DNA from: Aureispira sp. CCB-QB1
Lineage (GTDB): Bacteria > Bacteroidota > Bacteroidia > Chitinophagales > Saprospiraceae
NCBI RefSeq assembly: GCF_000724545.1
Contig: NZ_JHBV01000014.1
Coordinates: forward strand, 233,561-297,560
Direction of reading: 5' to 3'
Length of the DNA: 64,000 nt
Shown here: positions 33,056-41,234 of the stretch, in pieces
How positions within the stretch are numbered: the first letter of the stretch is position 1
Layout: each line of letters opens with the position of its first letter
Made by a program: the position numbers and the translations under genes
Notes under the pieces: generated by a model
The model's input: only the letters and a program-made list of their open reading frames with translations
Told to the model about the DNA's origin: nothing
Database searches by the model: none

Positions 33056-33627
33056 TTTTCTTGGAGTAGGTGCTCACGGATAATTTTAGTGACTCTATTG
33101 GCTTGATTTCCTATGTTAATGAATCCGATAAAATCGGTATTTTTATCATCAATAAAATAGGACATCTCAAAGTTTATCGCCTGTTTTGTATGAAACAAGA
33201 CAGCAATTTCCCCATTAGTATTTCGATGTGTTTGTACTTGTTTAATCGATTTTGCACTAACCGCATTGATATGAATTTGTTGTTGATACCAATGAACAAG
33301 AATGCATTGTTTGGACGTAATAAGGTATTTGCTGTATTTGAGTTTGTTTTGTTGGATGTCTTTTTGTCGTTGTTGCAAAATAAATAAAAAAGCACCCAAT
33401 AAGATAGATAAAATAATTATTGTTAACCCAATATGAATTAAAAAAGTGGCAATGGAAATACCTATTAGAAGTAATATAAGATTAATAATAAGCAAAATTT
33501 CATCTTTGAAAAGAGTATTCTTCACTTCTAAAGGAATCATTCGCCCTTCCCATAAAATAGCTTCTTGTGCTTTTATAGTGTTAATATAATCTCTTACAAG
33601 AGAATAATCTTCAGGGTCTATAATCAT
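33052..33627 (-). CDS. Membrane PH-like domain protein (paralogue 1)
   Basis: This 191-residue protein has the same plan as the next gene: N-terminal DYINTIKAQEAILWEGRM, two long membrane segments (ILLIINLILLLIGISIATFL, IGLTIIILSILLGAFLFILQ) and a beta-rich C-terminal part with SKYLITSKQCILVHWYQQQI. The shared motif in the two proteins is D-Y-[IL]-x-T-I-K-x-x-E-[AT]-[IV]-L-W-E-G, so they arose by tandem duplication. It lies 40 bp downstream of lgt and overlaps the paralogue by 4 bp. Confidence 0.62.
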   Translation of the reverse strand: MIIDPEDYSLVRDYINTIKAQEAILWEGRMIPLEVKNTLFKDEILLIINLILLLIGISIATFLIHIGLTIIILSILLGAFLFILQQRQKDIQQNKLKYSKYLITSKQCILVHWYQQQIHINAVSAKSIKQVQTHRNTNGEIAVLFHTKQAINFEMSYFIDDKNTDFIGFINIGNQANRVTKIIREHLLQEK

Positions 33628-33667
33628 TTTAGGTGGACTTATTGAAGCAAAGGACTACAGTGGAGCA

Positions 33668-34483
33668 TCAAGAATCCAACGTTTTATTTCTTGTGTTCCA
33701 AGCGAGAATAGCACCAATTAAAATCATTGGCAAACTCAACAATTGCGCCATGTTAATAATACTATCGGGATCAAAAACATAGTGTTTTTTTATAAACTCC
33801 ATACAGAAACGTAAGATGCCTAGCAAAAATAGGAAAACAGCAAAAACATGTCCATCCTTTACTTTTCCAAAGACTTTTTTGTGGTAAGCAAGTGTAAAAA
33901 AGAAAAGACTAAGGTAAACGACAAAGCCATATAATTGAACAGGATGACGAGCAATGTCATCGACTTTAGGAAAAATAAATGCCCAAGGTAGATCGGTTGG
34001 AGCACCAACAATTTCGGAGTTCATGAAATTCCCCATTCGTATAGAGGCCAAGCAAAGTCCTGCAACCAATGCTCCTTTGTCTAAGAACCACAAAATAGAT
34101 TTTCCTGTTTTTCGAGAAAGCAACCAATAGGCAAGTAGGAGCCCTAGCATGGCGCCATGACTTGCCAAGCCACGGTAACCAGTAAATTCAAACTGTGGTG
34201 AGAACTTGAAGGGGAGTAAAATTTCTAAAGGATGTTTGGAAAAATAGGCAAAATCGTAAAATAAACAATTGCCAATTCGTGCCCCCAGTATGGTTCCGAC
34301 AACAGAATAGAGCAGCATTTTGTCTAAAACTTCCATGCTTACATCTTCCTTTTGGAACTGTTGACGCAAGATAAAAAAGCCAATAATAAAGCCTGTAGCA
34401 AATAGCATGGAATACCAACGCAAAGCAAAACCACCAAATTCGATAATAATAGGGTCAGGATTCCATGTAATAGCAGTAAACAT
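33668..34483 (-). CDS. lgt: Prolipoprotein diacylglyceryl transferase Lgt
   Basis: Lgt moves the diacylglyceryl group from phosphatidylglycerol to the lipobox cysteine of prelipoproteins, the first step of lipoprotein maturation in the inner membrane. The 271-residue protein is strongly hydrophobic, with about seven membrane segments. Family motifs: GGFALRWYSMLFATGF near the N-terminus, GYRGLASHGAMLGLLLAYWL (the region of the catalytic histidine) and the signature SIRMGNFMNSEIVG. HPVQLYG follows later. Length is normal. Lipoprotein signal sequences occur in nearby genes (50185, 53526, 56105). Confidence 0.93.
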   Translation of the reverse strand: MFTAITWNPDPIIIEFGGFALRWYSMLFATGFIIGFFILRQQFQKEDVSMEVLDKMLLYSVVGTILGARIGNCLFYDFAYFSKHPLEILLPFKFSPQFEFTGYRGLASHGAMLGLLLAYWLLSRKTGKSILWFLDKGALVAGLCLASIRMGNFMNSEIVGAPTDLPWAFIFPKVDDIARHPVQLYGFVVYLSLFFFTLAYHKKVFGKVKDGHVFAVFLFLLGILRFCMEFIKKHYVFDPDSIINMAQLLSLPMILIGAILAWNTRNKTLDS

Positions 34484-34590
34484 TAGTTGATGTTAAAATG
34501 ATAAAATAAAGCAGTCTGGCGACTATTCTTGTATGCAAGCAAATATAAGAATTGTTTTTAAGGAACGATTCTTATCCCATAAGGATCGCA

Positions 34591-35133
34591 TTAAAATTCT
34601 AAGAATTCTGTGATCTGTTGTTGCAAGGCTTTTTGCGTACCTTCGTCTGTCAGTGTATCGTCGGTCAATAGCATTTCAATTAGAGAAATAGGCAAACGAT
34701 TGGGAAGCACGGTAATTTTGAGGTAGTTTAAGAAGCCCGTCATATACTCTAAGCCTCTGAGACCTCCCGAGCGACCTGCCGAAACCCCAACTAAAGCAGC
34801 TTTCTTGCCCCCGTGAAATGAGTCCACATATTTTCGAACAGAGCAAGCATCTATAAATAACTTCAATGCGCCAGGAATACCTCCATTGTATTCAGGAACA
34901 ACAAAATAAAATTTGTTGGCAGGGACAAGATATTGGTCTTGTATGCTTGCTAGTGCTTTGGATTGCCCCGCTTCGCTGTACATGTCTGCATGTAAAAAAT
35001 CATGGGGCAAATCTTCTAAACAAAATAATTGTACTTCTTCTTCTGTTTGGGCTTTTAGTTGTTCGTAAATATAACTTGCAATCAATTGAGTGCGACTGTT
35101 TTTTCTATTTGTTCCTGAGAATACGGTAATCAT
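34591..35133 (-). CDS. NADPH-dependent FMN reductase family protein
   Basis: This 180-residue flavodoxin-like protein has N-terminal TVFSGTNRKNSRTQLIA (FMN phosphate-binding loop), FVVPEYNGGIPGALKLFIDA (the conserved P-E-Y-N-x-G flavin-binding motif) and VGVSAGRSGGLRGLEYM. These match the NADPH-dependent FMN reductase family, including azo- and chromate-reductase-like enzymes. It is a single gene between lgt and a repeat-bearing intergenic region. The substrate is unknown. Confidence 0.85.
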   Translation of the reverse strand: MITVFSGTNRKNSRTQLIASYIYEQLKAQTEEEVQLFCLEDLPHDFLHADMYSEAGQSKALASIQDQYLVPANKFYFVVPEYNGGIPGALKLFIDACSVRKYVDSFHGGKKAALVGVSAGRSGGLRGLEYMTGFLNYLKITVLPNRLPISLIEMLLTDDTLTDEGTQKALQQQITEFLEF

Positions 35134-35286
35134 TTTTTTATTTTCGTTTTACTTAGAATGAGTAGACTGTTTACGGATTTCTATTTTAGAAAGTTAAAAA
35201 ATACCATGGATAAGATTTTTCAATTTTCAAATTTTGAAATAAATTAATAGCCAAAGTATATTTAAACCATGTATTATAATAATAAT

Positions 35287-35427
35287 ACTCCGTTGATTTT
35301 TTAGTTTTTCTACGAAAAACATAAAAAAGCACTCATGCAATACCACGTAGTAGCAGCGAACCGAGCTGTGCGAGCTCACGACCGTAGGGAGTAACAAAGC
35401 TAAGCTAATACGATTTTTCAACGGAGT
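35287..35427. repeat. Host intergenic repeat element A (inverted ends ACTCCGTTGA)
   Basis: ACTCCGTTGA (35287-35296) and its inverse TCAACGGAGT (35418-35427) bound 141 bp. Inside are an AT-rich hairpin-like part (TTTTTTAGTTTTTCTACG and AAAAACATAAAAAAGC) and a GC-richer core around CGAGCTGTGCGAGCTCACG. The right-end 26 bp (35406-35431) recur exactly, inverted, at 56058-56083. Confidence 0.72.
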
Positions 35428-35438
35428 AATGTAATAAT

Positions 35439-35627
35439 ACTCTGTTGCTTTTTTAGTTGTTACTTTGGGAACCTTTGTTGCTTGCTACGCTGTGAGCTCG
35501 CTGCGTTCGATTCGAATTTTACAAAAAACATAAAAAGCATCTTGTTGATAATTAAGTTAATATGATTTGCTTCGTGAGCGCTTTGCTTTTAGTTAGATGC
35601 GCTGTTACTGCGTGTTTTTAACGGAGT
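35439..35627. repeat. Host intergenic repeat element B
   Basis: ACTCTGTT (35439-35446) and AACGGAGT (35620-35627) bound 189 bp. Its core (CTTTGTTGCTTGCTACGCTG, TGAGCTCGCTGCGTTCG) matches the reverse complement of the element A core with some differences, and its AT-rich part (ACAAAAAACATAAAAAGCAT) resembles A and the hairpin at 49979-50118. Confidence 0.65.
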
Positions 35628-35858
35628 AATTTTCTAATCAATGATCAGAAAATACGATACAATAATAAGATAACTTTAAGGAAGCTTACAATAATGGCTT
35701 AAGCAATTTTATTTTTGAAATAGTTTATAGTATTTTATGGCATTTCTCCTAAGTTCGTGTTACTAGATTATGATACAAAAACAGCAAAACTACTTTATGT
35801 CGGCAGTAGGTTGATATTGTTAAACTATTATAAAATCACTCTAAAAGTAAATTAAAAT

Positions 35859-36563
35859 ATGCGAATTACATATTATGGGCACAGTTGTTTTCTTGTAGAA
35901 GTAGGAAATAAAAAACTGTTGTTTGATCCTTTTATAACTCCTAATCCCAAAGCCAAATCTTCGAAAATTAACCTGGAGAATATTCAACCTGATTTTATCT
36001 TGTTGTCTCATGGGCATGGGGATCATCTTGCAGATACTTTAGAAATAGCAATTCAGAGTAATGCAAAAATTATTGCTGTGTATGAAATTGTTCAGTGGTT
36101 TGAAAAGCAGGGGATAGAGGGGATCGGTATGAATACAGGAGGAAAGGCTAAATTTGATTTTGGGGTGGTTAAATTAGTTAATGCTGTACATTCTAGTTCT
36201 ATGCCAGACGGTACTTATGGGGGCAATCCTGTGGGGTTTGTCATTAGCAATGATCACAGTGGTACATTTTATTTTGCAGGCGATACGGCACTAACAATGG
36301 ATATGAAACTAATTCCAATGATGTGCCCACGACTTGATTTTGCCATATTGCCAATTGGCGATCATTTTACAATGGGCTATGATGATGCGGTATTGGCTAG
36401 TAATTTTATACAGTGTAACACTATTATTGGTTGCCATTTTGATACTTTTCCACCTATAAAATTAGATCATTCAGCAGCTAAAAAAGCATTTTCAGAAGCT
36501 GGTAAAACATTATTTTTACCAGAAATAGGGATGTCTTTTAATATCAAGAAAAAAGTAAACTAA
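35859..36563 (+). CDS. UPF0173 metal-dependent hydrolase (metallo-beta-lactamase fold)
   Basis: The 234-residue protein matches the UPF0173 / YtkL-type metal-dependent hydrolase family. It begins MRITYYGHSCFLVE; the metal motif is LLSHGHGDHLADT (H-x-H-x-D-H), and further ligands lie in VNAVHSSSMPDG, FYFAGDTALTMDM and NTIIGCHFDTFPPI. Length is typical. The substrate of the family is not settled. It is 18 bp upstream of the leucine-rich repeat gene, so the two are likely cotranscribed. Confidence 0.88.
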   Translation: MRITYYGHSCFLVEVGNKKLLFDPFITPNPKAKSSKINLENIQPDFILLSHGHGDHLADTLEIAIQSNAKIIAVYEIVQWFEKQGIEGIGMNTGGKAKFDFGVVKLVNAVHSSSMPDGTYGGNPVGFVISNDHSGTFYFAGDTALTMDMKLIPMMCPRLDFAILPIGDHFTMGYDDAVLASNFIQCNTIIGCHFDTFPPIKLDHSAAKKAFSEAGKTLFLPEIGMSFNIKKKVN

Positions 36564-36581
36564 TTGTTGCTTGGCTGAATT

Positions 36582-38843
36582 ATGAAACAATATTCCTATA
36601 AAAATGCCCCCAAAACTCAGAAATCGAAAGTACAACACCTGTATGTCGAAACAGATCGAAACACAGGTTTGTTGCCCGACGATGTTTTTGAGTATACCAA
36701 TATAGAAATACTTTCTGTTCGTATACTAAATGCTATTCCTCCCGAAATTACACAATTGAAGAAGTTGCGAAAATTGAGTATTGCTTTTTGGGGAGGCGGG
36801 GCTTTGCCTGTTTATATCGAGGATTTAAAAAATTTGGAAGAACTAAGCATTAGAGTGGTATCCAAGGCATTGGAAGTGCCTGAAACATTGGCTAATTTGG
36901 TGCATCTCAAAAAAATAACACTCTACGATTGTCAGCTAAAAGAAATTCCTAGTGTCTTGTTAAAAATGCCTCAATTGCTTAGCTTAGAAATATCGGCAAA
37001 TGAGATTCCAAGTTTTGACCTGCCCAATCATTGTTACTGGCCTAATCTAGAAACCTTAGATTTGAGAACGAATGGTTGTCAAATAATTCCTGATTGGGTT
37101 TATCAGCATACTCAGTTAAAAGAACTGTATTTACCCAACAACAAACTCACCATACTGCCTTCGAAAATTGGTCAACTAACAAAATTAGAGCAGCTGACCG
37201 TTGATAACAACAAGATTGAAACGATAACGGCAAATTTCGGTTTGCTTCCTCAACTTCAATTGTTTAACTGGTTTGAAAATCCAATGGGATGGCTGCATCC
37301 TTGGGTTTTTGAGTTGAACGAGAAGCTTTTGGATTTTAAATTGTTTTGGCGGCAAAGTAGCAAACAATCGGTCAAGGATATTTTAGCCATTAAAAAAGCT
37401 TTAAGTAAAGCAAACTTATTAGAAAATCAAGGGGTTGTCCAAGCAATTTGTCTATTATTATCAGACAAAAAAAAGGCTAAAAAAGCACTTTCTAATGCCG
37501 AGGTTTTAGGGTGTTATCCTGTTAATCATCTAAAAGTTAGAGCTGCTGTTATGGCAGAAATAAGTAGTCGATTACAGCCTTTTGATAAACAAAACTTTCA
37601 GGCAGGAAGTGAATTACTTGTATTGGGGACAACGATAAAGAAAAAAGCAACATTAAAAGCTCAGTTAAAAGATTTAGGAATTGCAGTAGTGGCTAAAAAA
37701 GGTGCAAAGACTTCACATGTTGTTTTGGGCAAAAATATAAAGAAGACAGAAGCTTTGTTAGATAATGCGCTTATCTTATTGACAGAAACAGAGCTGAATC
37801 ATTATTTGGATGAAGTAGCCCCTGCTTATTTATTAGAAGATGAAGAAAGCACTACTAGTAATGTTGCTCATCTAAGAGCAATGCTGGTGACATTGATAGA
37901 TGAAAATGTTCTTATTGCACTAGAGTTGTTGAAAAGTGGTGGTGTTCCTAAAGATTTAATGACGACGTTGTTTTTTGTGCATAAATTTAGTAAGAATGCC
38001 CAAATTGTTCGAAAGTCTAAAAATCTTCTGACATTAAATGCTTCTGAAAAATTATTGGAAGTATTAAAAATACGATTCAATTTTAAACAGAATCGAGTGG
38101 GATTTTTTGATGCAAAGCGTTACCTCGAAAAAGTTTGTACGGAAACGGAAATTGAACCCATTGAATTGTTAAAATATGCTTACAATTATTACAGCCAAAA
38201 ATATCCTTTTCCTAGTTTGTATACGGATGCTATAAAAGAACTACCTGAAATAGAACAAAAAGAGGAAGCTGCTTTGTTTTGGAATGGACGAGTTGAAAAT
38301 GGTCAATTGTTCTTACAAGAAGGAGATGGGAAAATTATCAATCACTTGTTTGATATGGATATTGTGGAAGTATTAGAAGGTAGGCATTATCCCGTTCATG
38401 CGCTCACAAGTCAGCATGGGGGAGCAAAAATGAGAAGATTAAGAAAGTTAATTCTAGAGTATAAAAGGGAAAAAATTCGATTACCTCAAGATTTTGGTAC
38501 TTTAGAAAATTTAGAAGAGCTAGACTTAACAAATGCCAATTTCTATGAACAAGGTTGGGAAGAACTAGGAAAACTAAAGGCACTTAAAAAGTTGACATAC
38601 CAATCTGATAGCACTGAAATTCCTAACGAAATTTTTAGCCTTAAACAATTAGAAAAATTGGTGTTAGATGGCAAGTACATTCCCCTTACGTTTCCTATTT
38701 CAGCGTTGGAAAATTTAAAAGAAATAGACGTGAAAAACTCATCAATGGAAGGCGCAGTAATTTTTGTGGATGCACTCAAGAAATTACCCAATCTGAAAAG
38801 TGTTCAGTTGCATACAGCTTTAGATGCTGTTTATAGAAAATGA
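36582..38843 (+). CDS. Leucine-rich repeat protein with internal BRCT-like domain
   Basis: This 753-residue cytoplasmic protein lacks a signal peptide. Residues about 25-235 are leucine-rich repeats (LKELYLPNNKLTILPSKIGQ and similar). Residues about 345-415 form a BRCT-like domain: LLVLGTTIKKKATLKAQLKD, LGIAVVAKKGAKTSHVVLG, then a helix with LLTETELNHYLDE. The middle is helical. Residues about 640-750 are further leucine-rich repeats (LENLEELDLTNANF, LKALKKLTYQSDSTEIPNEI). BRCT domains usually bind phosphoproteins or DNA ends, as in NAD-dependent ligase. The combination suggests a scaffold for protein interaction. Function is unknown. Confidence 0.78.
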   Translation: MKQYSYKNAPKTQKSKVQHLYVETDRNTGLLPDDVFEYTNIEILSVRILNAIPPEITQLKKLRKLSIAFWGGGALPVYIEDLKNLEELSIRVVSKALEVPETLANLVHLKKITLYDCQLKEIPSVLLKMPQLLSLEISANEIPSFDLPNHCYWPNLETLDLRTNGCQIIPDWVYQHTQLKELYLPNNKLTILPSKIGQLTKLEQLTVDNNKIETITANFGLLPQLQLFNWFENPMGWLHPWVFELNEKLLDFKLFWRQSSKQSVKDILAIKKALSKANLLENQGVVQAICLLLSDKKKAKKALSNAEVLGCYPVNHLKVRAAVMAEISSRLQPFDKQNFQAGSELLVLGTTIKKKATLKAQLKDLGIAVVAKKGAKTSHVVLGKNIKKTEALLDNALILLTETELNHYLDEVAPAYLLEDEESTTSNVAHLRAMLVTLIDENVLIALELLKSGGVPKDLMTTLFFVHKFSKNAQIVRKSKNLLTLNASEKLLEVLKIRFNFKQNRVGFFDAKRYLEKVCTETEIEPIELLKYAYNYYSQKYPFPSLYTDAIKELPEIEQKEEAALFWNGRVENGQLFLQEGDGKIINHLFDMDIVEVLEGRHYPVHALTSQHGGAKMRRLRKLILEYKREKIRLPQDFGTLENLEELDLTNANFYEQGWEELGKLKALKKLTYQSDSTEIPNEIFSLKQLEKLVLDGKYIPLTFPISALENLKEIDVKNSSMEGAVIFVDALKKLPNLKSVQLHTALDAVYRK

Positions 38844-38867
38844 GACTTTGGAAGCTTTTAACAAGCC

Positions 38868-38925
38868 ACTTCCAGTACACTGCAATCTGAAATATGTTTA
38901 TGTTGTTTTGCGGTGCACTGGAAGT
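38868..38925. terminator. Strong hairpin between convergent genes
   Basis: ACTTCCAGTACACTGCAA (38868-38885) pairs over all 18 positions with TTGCGGTGCACTGGAAGT (38908-38925), with two wobble-type positions; the loop is 22 nt. It separates the LRR-BRCT gene (ends 38843) from the convergent gene ending at 38947. No long T-run follows, so an RNA-stability role is also possible. Confidence 0.6.
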
Positions 38926-38946
38926 AAGGTGATTGTGTTGTTTGTT

Positions 38947-39489
38947 TTATTCTTTAACAGTGCCGCGCTGAATCAATTCTTCTGCTTTAGCCTGTTGTTT
39001 TTTTGCCCAAAGTTTTCTAAAAAAAGTAACTTGTTCCTTAATTTTTAAATCTCGACCGTGCAAATGACGATGATAGGAGGTGATAATAATTCCAATCATA
39101 TAGTCATAATGAGGAACTCGCATTTTTCTAAAATACTCGGATAGTCGAGAGCCTTCGCTGAGTGACCATTTGTGTTCCAACCAAACCCCTAAAGAGCCAT
39201 GTGTTTTTCGATCTACCTCTGCATCAGAATATGCCATGAAAGTCTGTTTAGCATCGTCATCCATCAATTTGTCTAGCTCGTTAAAAACATCGTACAGATC
39301 TCTAGGAATGTACATGCCGTCTAGTTCCGATTGCTGAATGCGAATTTGATAGAGACTATCGTTAACAACATCCCCTCGTTTTTTTTGTGTTTTTATAATG
39401 ACTTTTGCCGTTTCTTCTTGCGGTGGTTCTTGAGCAAAAGAAACAAACCCTATACTACTAAGTAGTACCATAATGAACGTGCGAATCAT
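38947..39489 (-). CDS. Secreted protein, DUF6794-like
   Basis: The 180-residue protein has a signal peptide (MIRTFIMVLLSSIGFVSFAQ). The mature part contains the pattern MYIPRDLYDVFNELDKLMDD, FMAYSDAEVDRKTHGSLGVW, then RLSEYFRKMRV and a C-terminal helical pair. This resembles DUF6794 proteins of Bacteroidota: an initial IP-x-DL segment and a central acidic helix, then L-W/F. Function unknown; probably periplasmic. It converges on the LRR-BRCT gene across the hairpin at 38868-38925. Confidence 0.6.
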   Translation of the reverse strand: MIRTFIMVLLSSIGFVSFAQEPPQEETAKVIIKTQKKRGDVVNDSLYQIRIQQSELDGMYIPRDLYDVFNELDKLMDDDAKQTFMAYSDAEVDRKTHGSLGVWLEHKWSLSEGSRLSEYFRKMRVPHYDYMIGIIITSYHRHLHGRDLKIKEQVTFFRKLWAKKQQAKAEELIQRGTVKE

Positions 39490-39668
39490 ACTTACAGTTT
39501 TATTTAAATTTTTACTTACTTATGGTCTTAATACGAATCTTGTACCAATGTTACAGGTTTCTTCTAAAAAAATAAAAAATGATTAAAAGAGGGGGATTTT
39601 AAATCATATGGTAGTTTTAGATGATTCCATGTGTTAGTTCTTAGTTGAGAAGTCAGAATGTAACTAAT

Positions 39669-40835
39669 TTAAGAATTTGGAGCAAGAGAATCTGTCGAAA
39701 TACTATCTATAGTTGGTTGAAGCCCTAGGAGCTCCACCTCTAGCAAAATAGGATTGTGATCAGAATGTTCAAACTGTAAGTTTTTGCCTTCTATTTTCTT
39801 AACGTTTACATTAGGCGAAACCAAATAAAAATCGACCAAAGTGACACTTGTCTTGCCATATTCTAAAACATCAATTACGCATCTATTGGTCGGAACAACA
39901 GGATCGTATACCCATTGCCAGCCTTGAGGCATAAAATCGCTCGGAATATTAGCCGCATAATAACTAGAATCGGTTTCGATGCCTATTGATTTGCCGACAG
40001 CATCAAAGGCAATGCCTGGAGGTGTTTGATTCCAGTCGCCACCAACTACAATGTAGTTGCCTTTGTTGTATTCTTCTAAAACCAATTGCTTGAAGTATGC
40101 CATTTCATCATCCTTCAATTTGCCACCATCATAAGCAGAGTTATGGGTATTGATAACAATCAACTCTTTGCCTTCTGGGTGTGCAGTTGGGTAGCGTTGT
40201 AATGACATACAGCGGTCTAAGTGAAAAATATAATCTGGCCAACCATAAGAACCGGGGAACTGATATCGGGTACTTTGACTGGGTTTGTATTTAGAATAAC
40301 TTCCAAGACCACTTTCCATTTTTCCCATGACATTCCACGGTTCAGCAACAGGAATAACAACACGTTCCACTTTATAATTGGGGGCAAAACTGCTGCTATA
40401 GTTGGGCAGTTCTTTTAGGTATGTCTCGTATTGATTGATAAAATAGCTGCGTTTAGAATTTAAATCTACTTCTTGTAAAAGCACAAAATCTGCTTGTTGT
40501 TGACCAACAAAATCGGCAATTGCCTGTATGTTTTCTTCTACGTAGGCTTTGGGAGAACGAACCATTTTGCCTCCAGAAAAGAAAAAAGGATTGCCATCAT
40601 CATAGAAAAAATTAGATTTAGCTCCCAAGCCCCCATATCCTACATTCCAGTTCAAAAAGCGTAATGTCCCAGCTTGGATGGTGTCAGGAGTATTGCCTTT
40701 AGGAAGACTTAATTCAATGACTTCTTGAGGTTGATAATCTGTTGCGGTACCATGCAGAAGGCAAATGATAACATAGGTTAGAAATAAGGCAAGGGCAACA
40801 AATGTCCATTTTAGAACTTTTTTTAAAATTTTCAT
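39669..40835 (-). CDS. Membrane-anchored endonuclease/exonuclease/phosphatase family protein
   Basis: The 388-residue protein has an N-terminal membrane segment (about residues 9-28, LKWTFVALALFLTYVIICLL) and then an EEP-fold hydrolase: FLNWNVGYGG (residues about 58-67), FVLLQEVDLNSK (metal-binding glutamate), IVVGGDWNQTPPG (D and N) and FEHSDHNPILLEV at the end (catalytic D-H). Such enzymes hydrolyse phosphodiesters in nucleic acids, lipids or inositol phosphates; here the active site would be outside the cytoplasm. The substrate is not inferable. Single gene. Confidence 0.82.
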   Translation of the reverse strand: MKILKKVLKWTFVALALFLTYVIICLLHGTATDYQPQEVIELSLPKGNTPDTIQAGTLRFLNWNVGYGGLGAKSNFFYDDGNPFFFSGGKMVRSPKAYVEENIQAIADFVGQQQADFVLLQEVDLNSKRSYFINQYETYLKELPNYSSSFAPNYKVERVVIPVAEPWNVMGKMESGLGSYSKYKPSQSTRYQFPGSYGWPDYIFHLDRCMSLQRYPTAHPEGKELIVINTHNSAYDGGKLKDDEMAYFKQLVLEEYNKGNYIVVGGDWNQTPPGIAFDAVGKSIGIETDSSYYAANIPSDFMPQGWQWVYDPVVPTNRCVIDVLEYGKTSVTLVDFYLVSPNVNVKKIEGKNLQFEHSDHNPILLEVELLGLQPTIDSISTDSLAPNS

Positions 40836-41234
40836 TTTGTGATTACTATTAACTTTTATTGATTGAAATATAAGGTTCGAAAAGGTTACTTAATACTTCT
40901 TATGTTCATTAAAAAATAAGAAATGATAGAACTTTAGGGCAAAGGAATTTTGAGATAAAGTTCAATAAGCAGACTCTTATTGTCATATCTTTTGTTGACT
41001 TGTCTAAAATGTTTATTTTTGATGCTGCTTCAATCAGAATAAACGAATCGTAGCGCAAAACTACACCTTAAATCTTAGATAGGCAAAGGATGTGTTAGAA
41101 GAATAAATAACTTCTATATGAATGTTTAGGAAATAAATGTAGCTTAAATTTTAAGGAGTAAATTATTGCAAAAAATTATTAAAAAATGGTACTCCCGAAC
41201 CCCAATAAGTACCGTCATAGCAAGTCTTAAAACT
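40836..41234. other. Intergenic region without recognised features
   Basis: A roughly 400-bp AT-rich divergent gap between the EEP-family gene and the OmpA-family gene. I see no coding sequence, RNA gene or clear promoter element. Confidence 0.5.

Larger units (their letters stand above)
35134..35858. other. Long intergenic region with two mosaic repeat elements
   Basis: No coding sequence is supported. The centre holds two adjacent repeat elements with ACTCCGTT/AACGGAGT ends, listed separately. The left part (35134-35286) and the right part (35628-35858) are AT-rich with no recognised feature, and must contain the promoters of the flanking FMN reductase and UPF0173 genes. Confidence 0.6.

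Noticed and set aside
35500..35520. GTTCGATTC sequence resembling a tRNA T-arm
   Set aside because: No matching acceptor stem, D-arm or anticodon arm can be folded around it. It is part of repeat element B, whose core has similar words.
41166..41234. TTG start for the OmpA-family gene
   Set aside because: The upstream part would bury the signal peptide 23 residues inside the protein; ATG 41235 gives a normal signal sequence.
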